DNA of 64,000 nt from Thiosulfativibrio zosterae (lineage in GTDB: Bacteria > Pseudomonadota > Gammaproteobacteria > Thiomicrospirales > Thiomicrospiraceae). Each line of letters begins with the position of its first letter. The first letter of the stretch is position 1. The DNA lies in assembly GCF_011398155.1 (NCBI RefSeq), contig NZ_AP021888.1, positions 1,347,501-1,411,500 on the forward strand, written 5' to 3'. Below, in pieces: positions 17,801 through 27,829 of this stretch. The translations under genes were made by a program, and so were the position numbers. The notes under the pieces are model-generated. The model saw only the letters and a list, made by a program, of their open reading frames with translations. It did no database searches and was not told the DNA's origin.

Positions 17801-18163
17801 ATGAAACAAATTGCAACTTTATCCAGTTTAGTGGGCACTTTAGCAGTGCTTTTTTTATTCACCGGTTGTAGCTCTGTGCAAACTCAAGCTCTGCAAGCCG
17901 AGGATGGGGAGCAAAGATTTTTGTTGCAAGACTTTTATCATGAGCCTCCACAAGCCCTTGAAAGCCGATCTTTAGCATCGGCCGCTGAAGATGCTTGCCC
18001 TAAAGGTTATGACATTCTTTTAAAACAAGCCAGTAAGCATGCTCAATTTGGACAAGATCATGCCCAATGTGCTTCTCCTGGTGGCTGTGATTTTGTTTTG
18101 GAATGGCGAATTATATGCGCTGAAAAACCCGAGAAAAAATTCTCAATTTTCGGTAAATATTAA
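17801..18163 (+). CDS. Small lipoprotein
   Basis: 120 residues. Signal sequence with lipobox FTGC (about Cys23). The mature part has four cysteines (EDACPKGY, HAQCASPGGC, RIICAEK), likely disulfide-bonded in the periplasm. Family not recognised. It follows the other small lipoprotein by 21 bp and precedes the GGDEF gene by 16 bp, so probably one transcript. Confidence 0.7.
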   Translation: MKQIATLSSLVGTLAVLFLFTGCSSVQTQALQAEDGEQRFLLQDFYHEPPQALESRSLASAAEDACPKGYDILLKQASKHAQFGQDHAQCASPGGCDFVLEWRIICAEKPEKKFSIFGKY

Positions 18164-18179
18164 TTTGGCTTTAAGTTAA

Positions 18180-19385
18180 ATGATTCATTTAATCTGGCAA
18201 CTGCCTTTAATGTGGTTTGCCTATTCTCAAATAACTGAAATTCAACACTGGCCAATCGCTTGGCAGTCTTTGCTGATGATGGCGCCTTATGTGATTTCCG
18301 CATTAGGCGTGTTTATTGCGGTTTGGTTAAACCGAGCCCAGCCTGTGATGATTTTGCTCACATTAATGGCCTTAAATGCCATGCTTTTTTACTTTTTGGG
18401 GCAAGAGCGTCACGACATCAGCGCTCAAGTTGCCTATCCTTTATTAACCATTCTATTGCCCTTGAGTTTTTTTGTTTGGCTCATTATTCCTGAGCGGGGC
18501 ATTCAAAATAAACCCTATCTATTCTCGGCAGCCAGCATTTTTGCCATGCTAGGCGTGACTTTTTTCTGGGCGTTAGAAGGCTTACCGATTGATTTGATTA
18601 AACATTTATCCATGCCGGTGCAAAATATTTCAATGGCCATTAAAATCCCAATGATTGGCATGGTCATCTCATTAGTGATTTTATTATTAATGCTGACCCG
18701 AAATGCCATGTGCCAACGCTTAAAAGTGCTTGATAACACGCTGATTTTAGTGCTAATTCTGCTGATGATTGGTTTGAATGACTTTCAAACCTATGGTGTG
18801 ATGGCATGGGTGTCGAGCTTATCGGCGTTGATGATTTTATTGGCCATTATTTTTGATGCGCATCACATGGCTTATGTTGATGAACTCACGGGTTTAAAGG
18901 GGCGACGAGCCCTATTTGAAACCTTTATGGGGCTCGGTCGAAAATATTCTATTGCGATGATGGATATTGACCATTTCAAAAAATTTAATGATACCTATGG
19001 GCATGATATTGGCGATGTGGTGTTACGAGCTGTGGCAGATAATCTCGCCATGATTGAAACGGGATCCGTTTATCGCTATGGTGGTGAGGAGTTTACGGTT
19101 GTGCTCAAAGGTAAAACACCTGAAGAAGCAAAACCCTATCTCGAACAAGTTCGCCAAGCGATTGAACACATGAAACTCAAAGTGCCTGTTAAAAATAAAA
19201 TGACCGAAGTTAAGGTGACCGTTAGTTTTGGGGTTGCTGCCCGTGATGACACACATAAAAAACCCACGCAAGTCATGAAAGCTGCGGATGAGGCGCTTTA
19301 TCAAGCCAAACAAGCAGGGCGCAACTGCACTTTTATTTCTGGCGAAAAAACCACTAAAACGCCCGCAAAAAGGATTAAGCAATGA
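18180..19385 (+). CDS. Membrane-bound diguanylate cyclase (GGDEF)
   Basis: Makes cyclic-di-GMP from two GTP. 401 residues: an N-terminal half with about seven hydrophobic helices (1-225, a possible membrane sensor of unassigned type) and a C-terminal GGDEF domain (about 230-390). Active-site signature RYGGEEF is intact, with DIDHFKKFNDTYGHDIGD upstream and SFGVA downstream. No RxxD inhibitory site in the usual place. No clear ribosome site; its 3' end overlaps fkpB by 4 bp. Confidence 0.9.
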   Translation: MIHLIWQLPLMWFAYSQITEIQHWPIAWQSLLMMAPYVISALGVFIAVWLNRAQPVMILLTLMALNAMLFYFLGQERHDISAQVAYPLLTILLPLSFFVWLIIPERGIQNKPYLFSAASIFAMLGVTFFWALEGLPIDLIKHLSMPVQNISMAIKIPMIGMVISLVILLLMLTRNAMCQRLKVLDNTLILVLILLMIGLNDFQTYGVMAWVSSLSALMILLAIIFDAHHMAYVDELTGLKGRRALFETFMGLGRKYSIAMMDIDHFKKFNDTYGHDIGDVVLRAVADNLAMIETGSVYRYGGEEFTVVLKGKTPEEAKPYLEQVRQAIEHMKLKVPVKNKMTEVKVTVSFGVAARDDTHKKPTQVMKAADEALYQAKQAGRNCTFISGEKTTKTPAKRIKQ

Positions 19386-19840
19386 ACCAAACCTCCGAAT
19401 CTCAAGTCCTATTAGTCACAGAAAATTCTCGTCTGGATATAGAATTTGAGCTGTCAGTATTTGATGGCCCACTGATTGAAAAAACCGCTGAGGGAGAAGT
19501 CTTTAGTTTTCAAATCGGCGATGGACAGTTATTGCCGCAACTAGAGAATTTGTTGATTGGTTTAGAAGTGGATACCACCGCAAAATTTACTTTAGTTCCA
19601 GAACAAGCCTTTGGCCGTAGTGACCCAAATAACTTTCAAGTCATGCCCAAAAGTGATTTTCCGGCAGATATGCCTTTAAGCTTGGGTCATGTGATTGGTT
19701 TTGACACCCCAACGGGTGATGAAGTTCCTGGGACGATTATCGCCGTGAATGGTGATGAGGTGACCATCAATTTTAATCACCCCTTAGCAGATAAAGTCAT
19801 TGTTTTTAGCGCAACGATCAAAGCCATTTATCAAGATTGA
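19382..19840 (+). CDS. fkpB: FKBP-type peptidyl-prolyl isomerase (SlpA/FkpB)
   Basis: Cytoplasmic proline isomerase/chaperone of the SlyD/SlpA group. 152 residues with the FKBP fold interrupted by the insert-in-flap domain (about 75-130). Recognisable residues: FELSVFDG, FQIGDGQLLPQLENLLIGL, PEQAFGRSDPNNFQ and INFNHPLA. Unlike SlyD there is no His-rich tail. ATG overlaps the preceding stop (ATGA) and is preceded by AAGGA. The 3' end overlaps a convergent gene by 10 bp. Confidence 0.92.
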   Translation: MNQTSESQVLLVTENSRLDIEFELSVFDGPLIEKTAEGEVFSFQIGDGQLLPQLENLLIGLEVDTTAKFTLVPEQAFGRSDPNNFQVMPKSDFPADMPLSLGHVIGFDTPTGDEVPGTIIAVNGDEVTINFNHPLADKVIVFSATIKAIYQD

Positions 19841-20091
19841 GCCTTGTTAGCCATCTGGTGATGTGCTTCGCTACAATAAAAAGCATCTCCATCTTGGATG
19901 GCTTCATTTTGCGGTAAATGCACTTGGCACACTTGGCAAATCACCATGGTTTCTGCGGCGACTTTTTGCGCATGTTCTTGAGCTCTGGCTTCGGCGTCTT
20001 GTTGAGCGCGAATGAATCGAATGCGTTGTAAAGTAAAGCGAACGACCAAAAATATCAGAACAATCAACAGTAAAAAAAGGATAGCGCGCAT
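19831..20091 (-). CDS. PP0621-family small membrane protein
   Basis: 86 residues from the ATG at 20091 (AAGGA upstream; a longer upstream reading lacks support). One N-terminal TM helix (about 3-19), a basic helical linker, and a C-terminal metal-ribbon-like motif CQVCQVHLPQNEA ... YCSEAHH. Resembles the PP0621 family, which has no known function. The four Cys/His groups suggest zinc binding (inference). Confidence 0.75.
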   Translation of the reverse strand: MRAILFLLLIVLIFLVVRFTLQRIRFIRAQQDAEARAQEHAQKVAAETMVICQVCQVHLPQNEAIQDGDAFYCSEAHHQMANKAQS

Positions 20092-20225
20092 ATTTTTCCT
20101 TAAATTGTCAGGTTGTTTATAGCAACTAAACCCATATCCTACCCGATAAATAATGCATTTGTAGGGCAAAACTCATAAAATAAGCGTAATTTTTTGCATC
20201 TCACTTAATTCTTCAAAGGGTTGAA

Positions 20226-21395
20226 ATGAATTTACACGAATACCAAGCCAAGGCTCTTTTTCAAGAAGTCGGCATAGCGGTTCCTGCTGGACAGTTAATC
20301 ACGGAACTTTCACAATTAGACGCAGCATTGAATGCCATCAACAGCGATGGCTGGGTTGTAAAAGCGCAAATTCATGCGGGTGCACGCGGTAAAGCCGGTG
20401 GGGTTAAGTTGGTTAAAACCGCAACAGAAGCTCATGAAGTTGCTGCTAGCTTGTTGGGGTCTTCTTTGGCCACCATTCAAACCGCTGGAAAAGCCTTACC
20501 GATCAACAGTCTGTTAATTGAACAAACACTACAAATCCAAGAAGAATTATATTTAAGTTTATTGGTTGACCGAGAAGCCAAAAGCTACGCATTTGTGATT
20601 TCAGCCGCAGGCGGCATGGACATTGAAGCAGTTGCCGAGCATTCTCCTGAAAAAATCCTCAATTTCCCCATAGACCCTGTGGTGGGCGTGATGCCTTACC
20701 AAATGCGAGAAGCTGGGTTTGCCTTGGGGTTAACCGGCGATGCCTTTAAACAACTCGGTTCAATGATGCAAAAGTTTTATCAGTTAGCCTTAGACAAAGA
20801 CATAGCGCTGTTAGAAATAAATCCATTAGTGGTTACAACTGACAATCAATTAATTGCCCTAGATGCCAAGGTTAATATTGATTCCAATGGCCTTTACAGA
20901 CAACCAGGCCTGGTTAAAATTCGTGACTTTTCGCAAGAAGATACCCGCGAAGCCAAGGCTTCGGAGCACCAACTTAACTATATTGCCCTAGACGGTAACA
21001 TTGGGTGTATGGTGAATGGTGCAGGTCTAGCAATGGCGACGATGGACCTGATCAAACTCTATGGTGGCGAGCCGGCTAACTTTTTAGATGTAGGTGGTGG
21101 CGCAACGCCTGAGCGAGTGTCTGAAGCATTTAAATTGATTTTGTCCTCCTCAGAAGTGAAATCGATTTTGGTCAATATCTTTGGCGGCATCGTGCGTTGT
21201 GATTTGATTGCTGAAGGCATTATTCAGGCGGTTAAGGAAGTTGGGTTGACCATTCCGGTGGTGGTGCGTTTAGAAGGTACCAATGTTGAACAAGGGCGTG
21301 CATTGTTAGCCCAAAGTGGATTGAGCATTATCAGCGCAACAGGATTAACCGATGCCGCACAACAAGCTGTGGCTGCCGCAGGAGTGAAGGCATGA
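20226..21395 (+). CDS. sucC: Succinyl-CoA synthetase, beta subunit
   Basis: ATP-grasp subunit of succinyl-CoA synthetase in the TCA cycle. 389 residues, normal length. N-terminus [12 protein letters not shown], the ATP-grasp core [16 protein letters not shown], and the C-terminal CoA-ligase part with [19 protein letters not shown] precedes the ATG. It carries a perfect ACCAGGCCTGGT copy in RQPGLVKI. sucD begins within its last codons (ATGA). Confidence 0.98.
   Translation: MNLHEYQAKALFQEVGIAVPAGQLITELSQLDAALNAINSDGWVVKAQIHAGARGKAGGVKLVKTATEAHEVAASLLGSSLATIQTAGKALPINSLLIEQTLQIQEELYLSLLVDREAKSYAFVISAAGGMDIEAVAEHSPEKILNFPIDPVVGVMPYQMREAGFALGLTGDAFKQLGSMMQKFYQLALDKDIALLEINPLVVTTDNQLIALDAKVNIDSNGLYRQPGLVKIRDFSQEDTREAKASEHQLNYIALDGNIGCMVNGAGLAMATMDLIKLYGGEPANFLDVGGGATPERVSEAFKLILSSSEVKSILVNIFGGIVRCDLIAEGIIQAVKEVGLTIPVVVRLEGTNVEQGRALLAQSGLSIISATGLTDAAQQAVAAAGVKA
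20903..20914. repeat. ACCAGGCCTGGT palindrome within sucC
   Basis: Perfect copy, read as PGLV, followed on the coding strand by the tail TAAAATT, the best match to the extended consensus. Confidence 0.85.
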
Positions 21396-22276
21396 GTATA
21401 TTAATTAACAAAGACACCAAAGTCATTTGCCAAGGTTTTACCGGTAAACAAGGCACTTTTCACTCAGAACAAGCCATGGCTTATGGCACTAAAATGGTTG
21501 GCGGTGTGACACCAGGCAAGGGCGGTCAAACGCATTTAGGTCTGCCCGTTTTTAATACGGTGAGAGAAGCGGTTGAACAAGCGGGCGCAGAAGCCTCGAT
21601 GATTTATGTGCCACCGGCCTTTGCCGCTGACTCCATTATTGAAGCCATTATGGCGGGTATTAAAGTCATTACCTGTATCACAGAAGGCATTCCCGTGGCG
21701 GATATGATTAAAGTAAAAGCGGTCTTAGAAAAGTCCGATGCTTATTTAATCGGTCCTAATTGCCCAGGTTTGATTACACCAGGTGTCAATGGAGAAGGCT
21801 GTAAAATCGGTATTATGCCAGGGCATATTCATCAGCCAGGCAGTATCGGTATCGTTTCTCGTTCGGGTACCTTAACCTATGAAGCTGTGCATCAAACCAC
21901 CCAAGTCGGCTTGGGGCAATCCACCTGTGTGGGCATAGGCGGCGACCCGATTAATGGCATGAACTTTATCGATTGTTTGCGTTTGTTTGAGGCAGATTCT
22001 CAAACCCAAGGCATTATTATGGTGGGTGAAATCGGTGGACAAGCCGAAGAAAATGCGGCCGCCTTTATTCAAACCAAGGTAACCAAACCTGTTGTGGCTT
22101 ATATTGCTGGGGTCACAGCTCCTGCGGGTAAACGCATGGGGCATGCTGGGGCAATCGTGTCAGGTGGTCAAGGAACGGCTGAGGCAAAATTTGCAGCCTT
22201 AGAAGCCGCTGGCGTGACAGTTGTGCGCTCACCCGCAGAACTGGGAACAGCCATTGCGGCAAGACTTAAAGCTTAA
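21392..22276 (+). CDS. sucD: Succinyl-CoA synthetase, alpha subunit
   Basis: CoA-binding, phosphohistidine-carrying subunit. 294 residues. CoA-binding N-terminus [27 protein letters not shown], and the phosphorylated-His segment [18 protein letters not shown] near 250. Overlaps sucC by 4 bp with GGAG upstream, ensuring 1:1 synthesis. No other TCA genes lie nearby. Confidence 0.98.
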   Translation: MSILINKDTKVICQGFTGKQGTFHSEQAMAYGTKMVGGVTPGKGGQTHLGLPVFNTVREAVEQAGAEASMIYVPPAFAADSIIEAIMAGIKVITCITEGIPVADMIKVKAVLEKSDAYLIGPNCPGLITPGVNGEGCKIGIMPGHIHQPGSIGIVSRSGTLTYEAVHQTTQVGLGQSTCVGIGGDPINGMNFIDCLRLFEADSQTQGIIMVGEIGGQAEENAAAFIQTKVTKPVVAYIAGVTAPAGKRMGHAGAIVSGGQGTAEAKFAALEAAGVTVVRSPAELGTAIAARLKA

Positions 22277-22318
22277 TTCAGACAAACTCGGTTTAGCGAC
22301 GCAAAGGAAACACTCACT

Positions 22319-23950
22319 ATGTCAGAAAATATTATGGTTGTCATGGCGCAAATAAACCCGGTGGTGGGTGATATTGCGGGCAATGTTGCGCGTATTATCC
22401 AAACTGCACAACAAGCCAAAACCCAACACAATGCTGATATCGTGGTGTTTCCAGAAATGACCATCACCGGTTATCCGCCAGAAGATTTATTGTTGCGCCC
22501 CAGTTTATACACCCAAGTTAATCAAGCCTTAACTCAAATATGTGAAGCTGTAACCGATGTGGTTTTAGTGGTTGGTTACCCCATGCAAGATGATTTAGGC
22601 GACCGTTATAATATGGCTGCCTGGATTGAAAAGGGTGTGATTCAAGGCAGCTATATGAAGCAAAACTTGCCTAATTACAGTGTCTTTGATGAAAAACGCT
22701 ATTTTTCGCCAGGCTCTTTGCCCTGTGTTTTGGAGTACCGTGGCGTTAAGTTTGGACTTTTGGTGTGCGAAGATATTTGGAAATTTTCTCCTAGCGAGCA
22801 AGCTGCGTCTGCGGGTGCCGATGTACTGCTTAATCTAAATGCCTCTCCTTTCTCGTCTGAAAAACATCAAGATCGTTTAGCGGTGGTAAAGCGTCGTGTA
22901 TCAGAAGTAAAAAAACCCATCATTTATGTCAACCAAGTCGGTGGCCAAGATGATTTGGTGTTTGATGGTGGATCTTTCGCGGTCAGTGCCGATGGGGAAA
23001 TTCAAGTTCAAGCACCAGAGTTTAAAGAATCTCTAACCACTGTGTCTATTCTTAAGCAATTAGATGCCATAGCAGTGATGCCAGGTGAACAGGCAGAATT
23101 GTATGAAGATGAAGCGCGTGTTTATCAAGCCTTGGTTTTAGGCGTTAAAGATTATATCCAGAAAAACGGCTTTCCAGGTGCGTTGTTAGGGCTTTCGGGT
23201 GGCATAGATTCCGCGCTAACCTTAGCCATAGCGGTAGATGCTTTGGGCGCTGAAAATGTTGAAGCGGTGATGATGCCGTTTCGTTATACCGAACAAATCA
23301 GCCAGTTAGATGCCGCAGAACAAGCCAAAACCATGCGTGTTCGTTATGAGTCTTTGCCGATTGAGTCAATTTATAGCGGTTTAGAAAATGTTCTATCGGA
23401 ACGCTTTACAGGCTATGAACCTGATTTAACCGAAGAAAACTTACAAGCCAGAATTCGCGGCACTTTGCTGATGGCTATTTCAAACAAAACCGGGCGTTTA
23501 GTATTAGCGACCAGTAATAAAAGTGAAGTAGCGGTGGGTTATTCAACGCTTTATGGTGATATGGTCGGTGGATTCTCGCCCTTAAAAGATGTGCCAAAAA
23601 CTTTGGTGTATCGATTAGCCAATTATCGCAACAGCTTGTCACCGGTGATTCCGCAAAGAGTGATTACCCGAGCTCCATCTGCCGAATTGCGTCCCAATCA
23701 AACCGATCAAGATTCATTGCCTGATTATGAGATTTTAGACAATATCATCAAAGCGTTTGTCAAACACGACCTTAGCCCCATGCAAATCGTTGAAACCTAT
23801 GGTTATGATGAAACCGAAGTACGCCGTGTCATACAAATGATAAACCGTAGCGAATACAAACGCCGTCAATCGGCACCGGGTATTAAAATAACACCTCGCG
23901 CTTTTGGTCGTGACCGCCGCTATCCCATTACCAACCGTTATCAAGAGTAG
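22319..23950 (+). CDS. nadE: Glutamine-dependent NAD+ synthetase
   Basis: Amidates nicotinic acid adenine dinucleotide, the last step of NAD synthesis, using ammonia released from glutamine. 543 residues: N-terminal nitrilase-type glutaminase (about 5-250) with Glu in FPEMTITGYPPEDLL, Lys in KQNLPNYSVFDE and Cys in LLVCEDIWKF; C-terminal synthetase with the PP-loop GLSGGIDSAL (about 296). AAGGAAA precedes the ATG. A terminator follows. Confidence 0.97.
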   Translation: MSENIMVVMAQINPVVGDIAGNVARIIQTAQQAKTQHNADIVVFPEMTITGYPPEDLLLRPSLYTQVNQALTQICEAVTDVVLVVGYPMQDDLGDRYNMAAWIEKGVIQGSYMKQNLPNYSVFDEKRYFSPGSLPCVLEYRGVKFGLLVCEDIWKFSPSEQAASAGADVLLNLNASPFSSEKHQDRLAVVKRRVSEVKKPIIYVNQVGGQDDLVFDGGSFAVSADGEIQVQAPEFKESLTTVSILKQLDAIAVMPGEQAELYEDEARVYQALVLGVKDYIQKNGFPGALLGLSGGIDSALTLAIAVDALGAENVEAVMMPFRYTEQISQLDAAEQAKTMRVRYESLPIESIYSGLENVLSERFTGYEPDLTEENLQARIRGTLLMAISNKTGRLVLATSNKSEVAVGYSTLYGDMVGGFSPLKDVPKTLVYRLANYRNSLSPVIPQRVITRAPSAELRPNQTDQDSLPDYEILDNIIKAFVKHDLSPMQIVETYGYDETEVRRVIQMINRSEYKRRQSAPGIKITPRAFGRDRRYPITNRYQE

Positions 23951-23970
23951 TCACTGCTGGTTTAAAACAA

Positions 23971-23998
23971 AAGGCTTCCACTGGAAGCCTTTTTTTTG
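23971..23998 (+). terminator. Intrinsic terminator after nadE
   Basis: Stem AAGGCTTCC/GGAAGCCTT with loop ACT and a T-run; may also serve the convergent antiporter gene. Confidence 0.9.
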
Positions 23999-24033
23999 TG
24001 AGTTGAAAATCAGCGCGACCTATCAGAGTCCTA

Positions 24034-26022
24034 TCAGCGACCCAATCGAATAAAGCTGGTAATTTTTTCGACATCTTCGGGTAATCCAGCCACAATTAAA
24101 ATATCGTGGGCTCTTAGACGGGTTTTATCATCTGGAGAATCCCCTCTAACACTGCCACGCTTAATCCCTTGAACCGTTATATTCATATCCTTAAAAGGCA
24201 ACTCTCGCAGTCTTTTGCCAACCCCATAGGCACTTTCTTCAAGCGGAATGGTTTGAATAATACTGCCGATAACCTGATGCTGTTCACTGGTAGACACATC
24301 CATTTCACCTGGGTAAAAATTGTCCAGAAAACGATAACGGTTTTTACGAACTTCGCGGGTTTGGCGCAGCACTTGACTGGGTGGATGACCAATCATTAAC
24401 AACAAATGTGACGCTAACATGATGCTCGATTCAAAAATATCTGGCACAACTTCAGTGGCACCCGCTTCCAAAATATCATTGACATGGGAGTCATCCGTGG
24501 TTCTAACCAAGATGGGTAAATCGGTACGCAGGTTTTTAACGGCGCGAATAATTTTGAGGGTGGAGTGATAGTCACTGAAGGTGATGATTAAAATCTTGGC
24601 AGATTCAATATGCGTTGCCTCTAAAATACTTTGTCTTGAGGAATCACCATAAAAAACCCGTTCACCGGCTTGTTGAGCTTCTTTTACACGCGTGATGTCC
24701 AAGTCCAATGCCAAGTAGGGAACCCCAGATGTTTTTAGGAACTTAGCCGTGGTTTGACCAACACGACCAAAGCCGCAAAGGATGACATGGTCTTTGAGGT
24801 ATTGCGTATCGATTTCGATTTTATGCTCAATATCGATAAAGTTTTGTTGATAGGTTTTTGAGAAAATACGCTTGGTGATTCGACCATTAAATTTAATTAA
24901 GAAGGCAGAAATCATCATACTCATCACCGCAGAGGTTAAGAGCAATTGACCCAACTCACCCGTTATTAAAGAATAACTCAGCGCGAGGGTAATCAATACC
25001 AGACCAAACTCACCGACTTGAGAAACCGATAAGGCTGTGCGCAGAGCAACGCCTTCTTCTTTCTTAAAACCGTATTTCATCATGCCGTAAATTACTGAGC
25101 CTTTCACAACAAAAATACCTAAGGTAATGAGCGCAATCATTGCCCAGTTTTCAATCACAATCATCGGTGAAATCATCATACCCACGGTGATAAAAAACAG
25201 ACCTAACAGAATGTTTTGGAAAGGTTTAATGTCAGATTCAATTTGATGTCTAAACTCAGTTTCGCCCAGCATCATACCGGCTAAAAAAGCACCTAGCGTC
25301 ATGGAAATATCCATTTCTTCGGTAAAGGCAGCTGCGGTTAATACCACCGTTAAGACGGTTAGGGTAAAGAGTTCGCTGGATTTTGAAGAGGCCACTTCAT
25401 GAAATAATGGGCGCAATAAATAACGGCCTGCCAATAACATGACCACCACCACAAAAGCACCTTTCAAAAAGGCAATCGCCAAATCATTGGCAAGCGCATC
25501 GGCTGACGCCGTTCCCAAAGCAGGAATCAAAATCAACAAGGGAATGGCCATAATGTCTTGAAAAATTAAGATGCCAACGGCCGATTTCCCATGGCGCGAT
25601 TGAATTTCAGATTGTTCAGACAGCTGTTTAATCACTATGGCTGTGGAAGAAAGCGCAAAAGCACTGGCAACGATGATGTTAGTCACACGGTCTAACCCAA
25701 CGACTTCTCCGATGATAAAAGCCAGTAAAGTGGTGATAAAAACCTGTGCTGTGCCTAAGCCAAACACTTGTTTGCGCATTGCAATCATTTGCGATAGAGA
25801 AAACTCCAAGCCAATCGAGAAGAGTAAAAACACTATCCCAAATTCCGCTAGGAAATGTATATTGCCTTCGCTACGAATCCACTCAAAACCATAAGGCCCA
25901 ACAATAATCCCAACAAAAATATAGTTGAGTATCGGGGGAACATGAATTCGACGCGACAGGGATACAATGATCACCGTTAAGGTGAGTAATAATACAATGC
26001 TAAATAAAATATGATCTTGCAT
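24034..26022 (-). CDS. CPA2-family cation:proton antiporter with TrkA domains (KefB/C-like)
   Basis: Monovalent cation/proton antiporter or potassium-efflux channel of the inner membrane. 662 residues: about 12 TM helices (1-380), a TrkA-N/RCK nucleotide-binding domain (VILCGFGRVGQTTAKFL, about 412) and a C-terminal TrkA-C domain (about 565-655; RELPFKDMNITVQGIKR). The conserved membrane core is recognisable (GIVFLLFSIGLEFS, MTLGAFLAGMML). It starts 5 bp after nadC on the same strand, so the two are likely co-transcribed. Confidence 0.92.
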   Translation of the reverse strand: MQDHILFSIVLLLTLTVIIVSLSRRIHVPPILNYIFVGIIVGPYGFEWIRSEGNIHFLAEFGIVFLLFSIGLEFSLSQMIAMRKQVFGLGTAQVFITTLLAFIIGEVVGLDRVTNIIVASAFALSSTAIVIKQLSEQSEIQSRHGKSAVGILIFQDIMAIPLLILIPALGTASADALANDLAIAFLKGAFVVVVMLLAGRYLLRPLFHEVASSKSSELFTLTVLTVVLTAAAFTEEMDISMTLGAFLAGMMLGETEFRHQIESDIKPFQNILLGLFFITVGMMISPMIVIENWAMIALITLGIFVVKGSVIYGMMKYGFKKEEGVALRTALSVSQVGEFGLVLITLALSYSLITGELGQLLLTSAVMSMMISAFLIKFNGRITKRIFSKTYQQNFIDIEHKIEIDTQYLKDHVILCGFGRVGQTTAKFLKTSGVPYLALDLDITRVKEAQQAGERVFYGDSSRQSILEATHIESAKILIITFSDYHSTLKIIRAVKNLRTDLPILVRTTDDSHVNDILEAGATEVVPDIFESSIMLASHLLLMIGHPPSQVLRQTREVRKNRYRFLDNFYPGEMDVSTSEQHQVIGSIIQTIPLEESAYGVGKRLRELPFKDMNITVQGIKRGSVRGDSPDDKTRLRAHDILIVAGLPEDVEKITSFIRLGR

Positions 26023-26027
26023 AAGCC

Positions 26028-26894
26028 TTATTCTTTAAACTTGAAACGCATTGAAAAATCAATGGCTTGAACATGCTTAGTTAATGCTCCAGTTGAGATA
26101 AAATCGACGCCAGTTTTAACCAAGCCTGGTAGATTTTGGTGTTCTACATTGCCAGAAACCTCTAATTTTGCGGGCGTGGCATGGTGCTTATTGATAGCCA
26201 CTGCTTCTGCGATTTGTGGCAAGGTAAAGTTGTCTAACATAACGATATTGGCCTTAGCATCTAAGGCCTCTCGAAGTTCGGTGAGGTTTTCGGTTTCTAC
26301 TTCTATCGACACACCAGGGTGCATTTTTTGCGCCGCCTGAACCGCTTGCGTAATGCCACCTGCAGACATAATGTGATTTTCTTTAATCAAAATGGCATCA
26401 TAAAGACCAATGCGATGATTGGTACCGCCACCACAAGCCACGGCATATTTTTGTGCCAAACGAAGTCCTGGAAGGGTTTTACGGGTGTCAAGTAATTTGG
26501 TTTGGGTGTTTCCCATAGCTTGAATGTAAGTGGCTGTTTGAGTGGCCGTTCCTGAAAGGGTTTGCAAAAAATTTAAGGCGGTTCTTTCTGCGGTTAAGAT
26601 ATGTGCCGCATTTCCTTGAACCGTAAAAATTAAAGTATCCTTAGCAACGCTTTGACCTTCTTCAACCAACCATTCTATCGTGAGGTGTTTATCGATTTGA
26701 TGAAACACTTCATCTACCCAAGGGCGTCCGCAAATGATGGCGGTTTCGCGACAAAAAACTTGGGCAAATGCTTGTTCATTGGGTGAAATTAAGCCAGCCG
26801 TTAGGTCGCCTTGACCAATATCTTCGGCAAGGGCTCGACTGACGGTTTCAACAAGATCGGAAAAATAAAACTCTGGAAATTCAATGGACGACAT
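26028..26894 (-). CDS. nadC: Quinolinate phosphoribosyltransferase
   Basis: Converts quinolinate and PRPP to nicotinate mononucleotide in de novo NAD synthesis. 288 residues from ATG 26894; an in-frame TTG at 26912 is less likely. Motifs: AEDIGQGDLTAGLI, ERTALNFLQTLSGTAT, DTRKTLPGLRLAQKYAV and the GGGTNHRIGLYD loop. Contains a one-mismatch copy of the palindrome in LPGLVKTG. Divergent from ampD. Confidence 0.97.
   Translation of the reverse strand: MSSIEFPEFYFSDLVETVSRALAEDIGQGDLTAGLISPNEQAFAQVFCRETAIICGRPWVDEVFHQIDKHLTIEWLVEEGQSVAKDTLIFTVQGNAAHILTAERTALNFLQTLSGTATQTATYIQAMGNTQTKLLDTRKTLPGLRLAQKYAVACGGGTNHRIGLYDAILIKENHIMSAGGITQAVQAAQKMHPGVSIEVETENLTELREALDAKANIVMLDNFTLPQIAEAVAINKHHATPAKLEVSGNVEHQNLPGLVKTGVDFISTGALTKHVQAIDFSMRFKFKE
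26119..26130. repeat. Variant palindrome ACCAAGCCTGGT within nadC
   Basis: One mismatch to the 12-mer. On the coding (minus) strand it reads PGLV and is followed by TAAAACT, keeping the A-rich tail. Confidence 0.5.
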
Positions 26895-26987
26895 AGGAAA
26901 CTTTGGTATCAATTTTAAAAGATACTATACTATCATACTGTGAAAATTCTGCACTCCGAACCCCTAAAACTCTAGAAAAAATCAGCT

Positions 26988-27581
26988 ATGGCCAACCAAA
27001 AAACTGTTTTTGAAATCGATTTAAATACCCACCTGCTTAAAAATGTAAGCTATGTCGCCAGCCCTAATTATGACGAACGACCCAATGACATCAATCCTGA
27101 GTTGATTGTGGTGCATGGTATCAGTCTGCCACCGCAACAATTTGGCGGGCCAGGGGTAGTGCAACTGTTTACCAATCAACTGAATCCCTTAGAGCACCCG
27201 TATTATGCTGAAATTCATCAGTTAAAAGTGTCTGCTCATGTGTTTATTAGACGGGATGGACAGGTTATTCAATTTGTCCCGTTTCATCAGCGAGCTTGGC
27301 ATGCGGGTTTATCAAATTTTAACGGGCGTGAACGCTGTAATGATTTTTCGGTGGGTATAGAGTTAGAAGGAACGGATGATAAGCCTTATGAGCCGATTCA
27401 ATATGAACAGCTGGCTAAGATTATTTTGGCACTGCGGAAAGCTTATCCAACCATCAAAACTGAAAATTTAGTTGGGCATAATGACATCTCGCCGGGGCGA
27501 AAAACTGACCCAGGCGAACACTTTTGCTGGCAAACTTTGCAGTCATCGTTAAACAAATCCGCCGAGCAAACTCAGGTTTAA
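26988..27581 (+). CDS. ampD: 1,6-anhydro-N-acetylmuramyl-L-alanine amidase
   Basis: Cytoplasmic zinc amidase that removes the peptide from anhydromuropeptides during cell-wall recycling. 197 residues, normal for AmpD; no signal peptide. Zinc ligands His43 (VVHGISL), His164 (VGHNDISPGRKTDPG) and Asp174, with the adjacent conserved WHAGLSNFNGRERCND. Acts with NagZ, encoded at 41373. The 3' end overlaps a convergent small gene by 4 bp. Confidence 0.96.
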   Translation: MANQKTVFEIDLNTHLLKNVSYVASPNYDERPNDINPELIVVHGISLPPQQFGGPGVVQLFTNQLNPLEHPYYAEIHQLKVSAHVFIRRDGQVIQFVPFHQRAWHAGLSNFNGRERCNDFSVGIELEGTDDKPYEPIQYEQLAKIILALRKAYPTIKTENLVGHNDISPGRKTDPGEHFCWQTLQSSLNKSAEQTQV

Positions 27582-27805
27582 GCGACCCAACCTGTTTTAT
27601 TACTGGAGCGCGGTGGCGGTGGATTTTTGGGAGAAAACTTCAAACACTTTTCTCCAGAAGCGTCTAAAACCACGACACTGGGCATCAGGTGCGTTTTAAA
27701 ACCAAACGCCTTACAACCCTTAGGATTGCTGGCTTCCCAAGTGACATAAAAGTGACGGCATTGAAAGCAGTCAATGATTTCGTTTTCAGAATTAGTTTTA
27801 CTCAT
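27578..27805 (-). CDS. Small four-cysteine protein, unknown function
   Basis: 75 residues, soluble. Pattern C-x2-C-x13-C-x22-C (DCFQCRHF, KGCKAFG, EKCLKF) suggests a small zinc or Fe-S site. Proteins of this type are widespread in proteobacteria next to housekeeping genes. Weak ribosome site. Convergent with ampD, overlapping it by 4 bp. Confidence 0.7.
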   Translation of the reverse strand: MSKTNSENEIIDCFQCRHFYVTWEASNPKGCKAFGFKTHLMPSVVVLDASGEKCLKFSPKNPPPPRSSNKTGWVA

Positions 27806-27829
27806 AATGACCGATAAAATTTTTTTGAA

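Noticed and set aside
12838-20914. PGLV as a shared protein motif explaining the palindrome
   Set aside because: Other copies of the same DNA are read as TRPG or QAWL or are intergenic, so the constraint is at DNA level.
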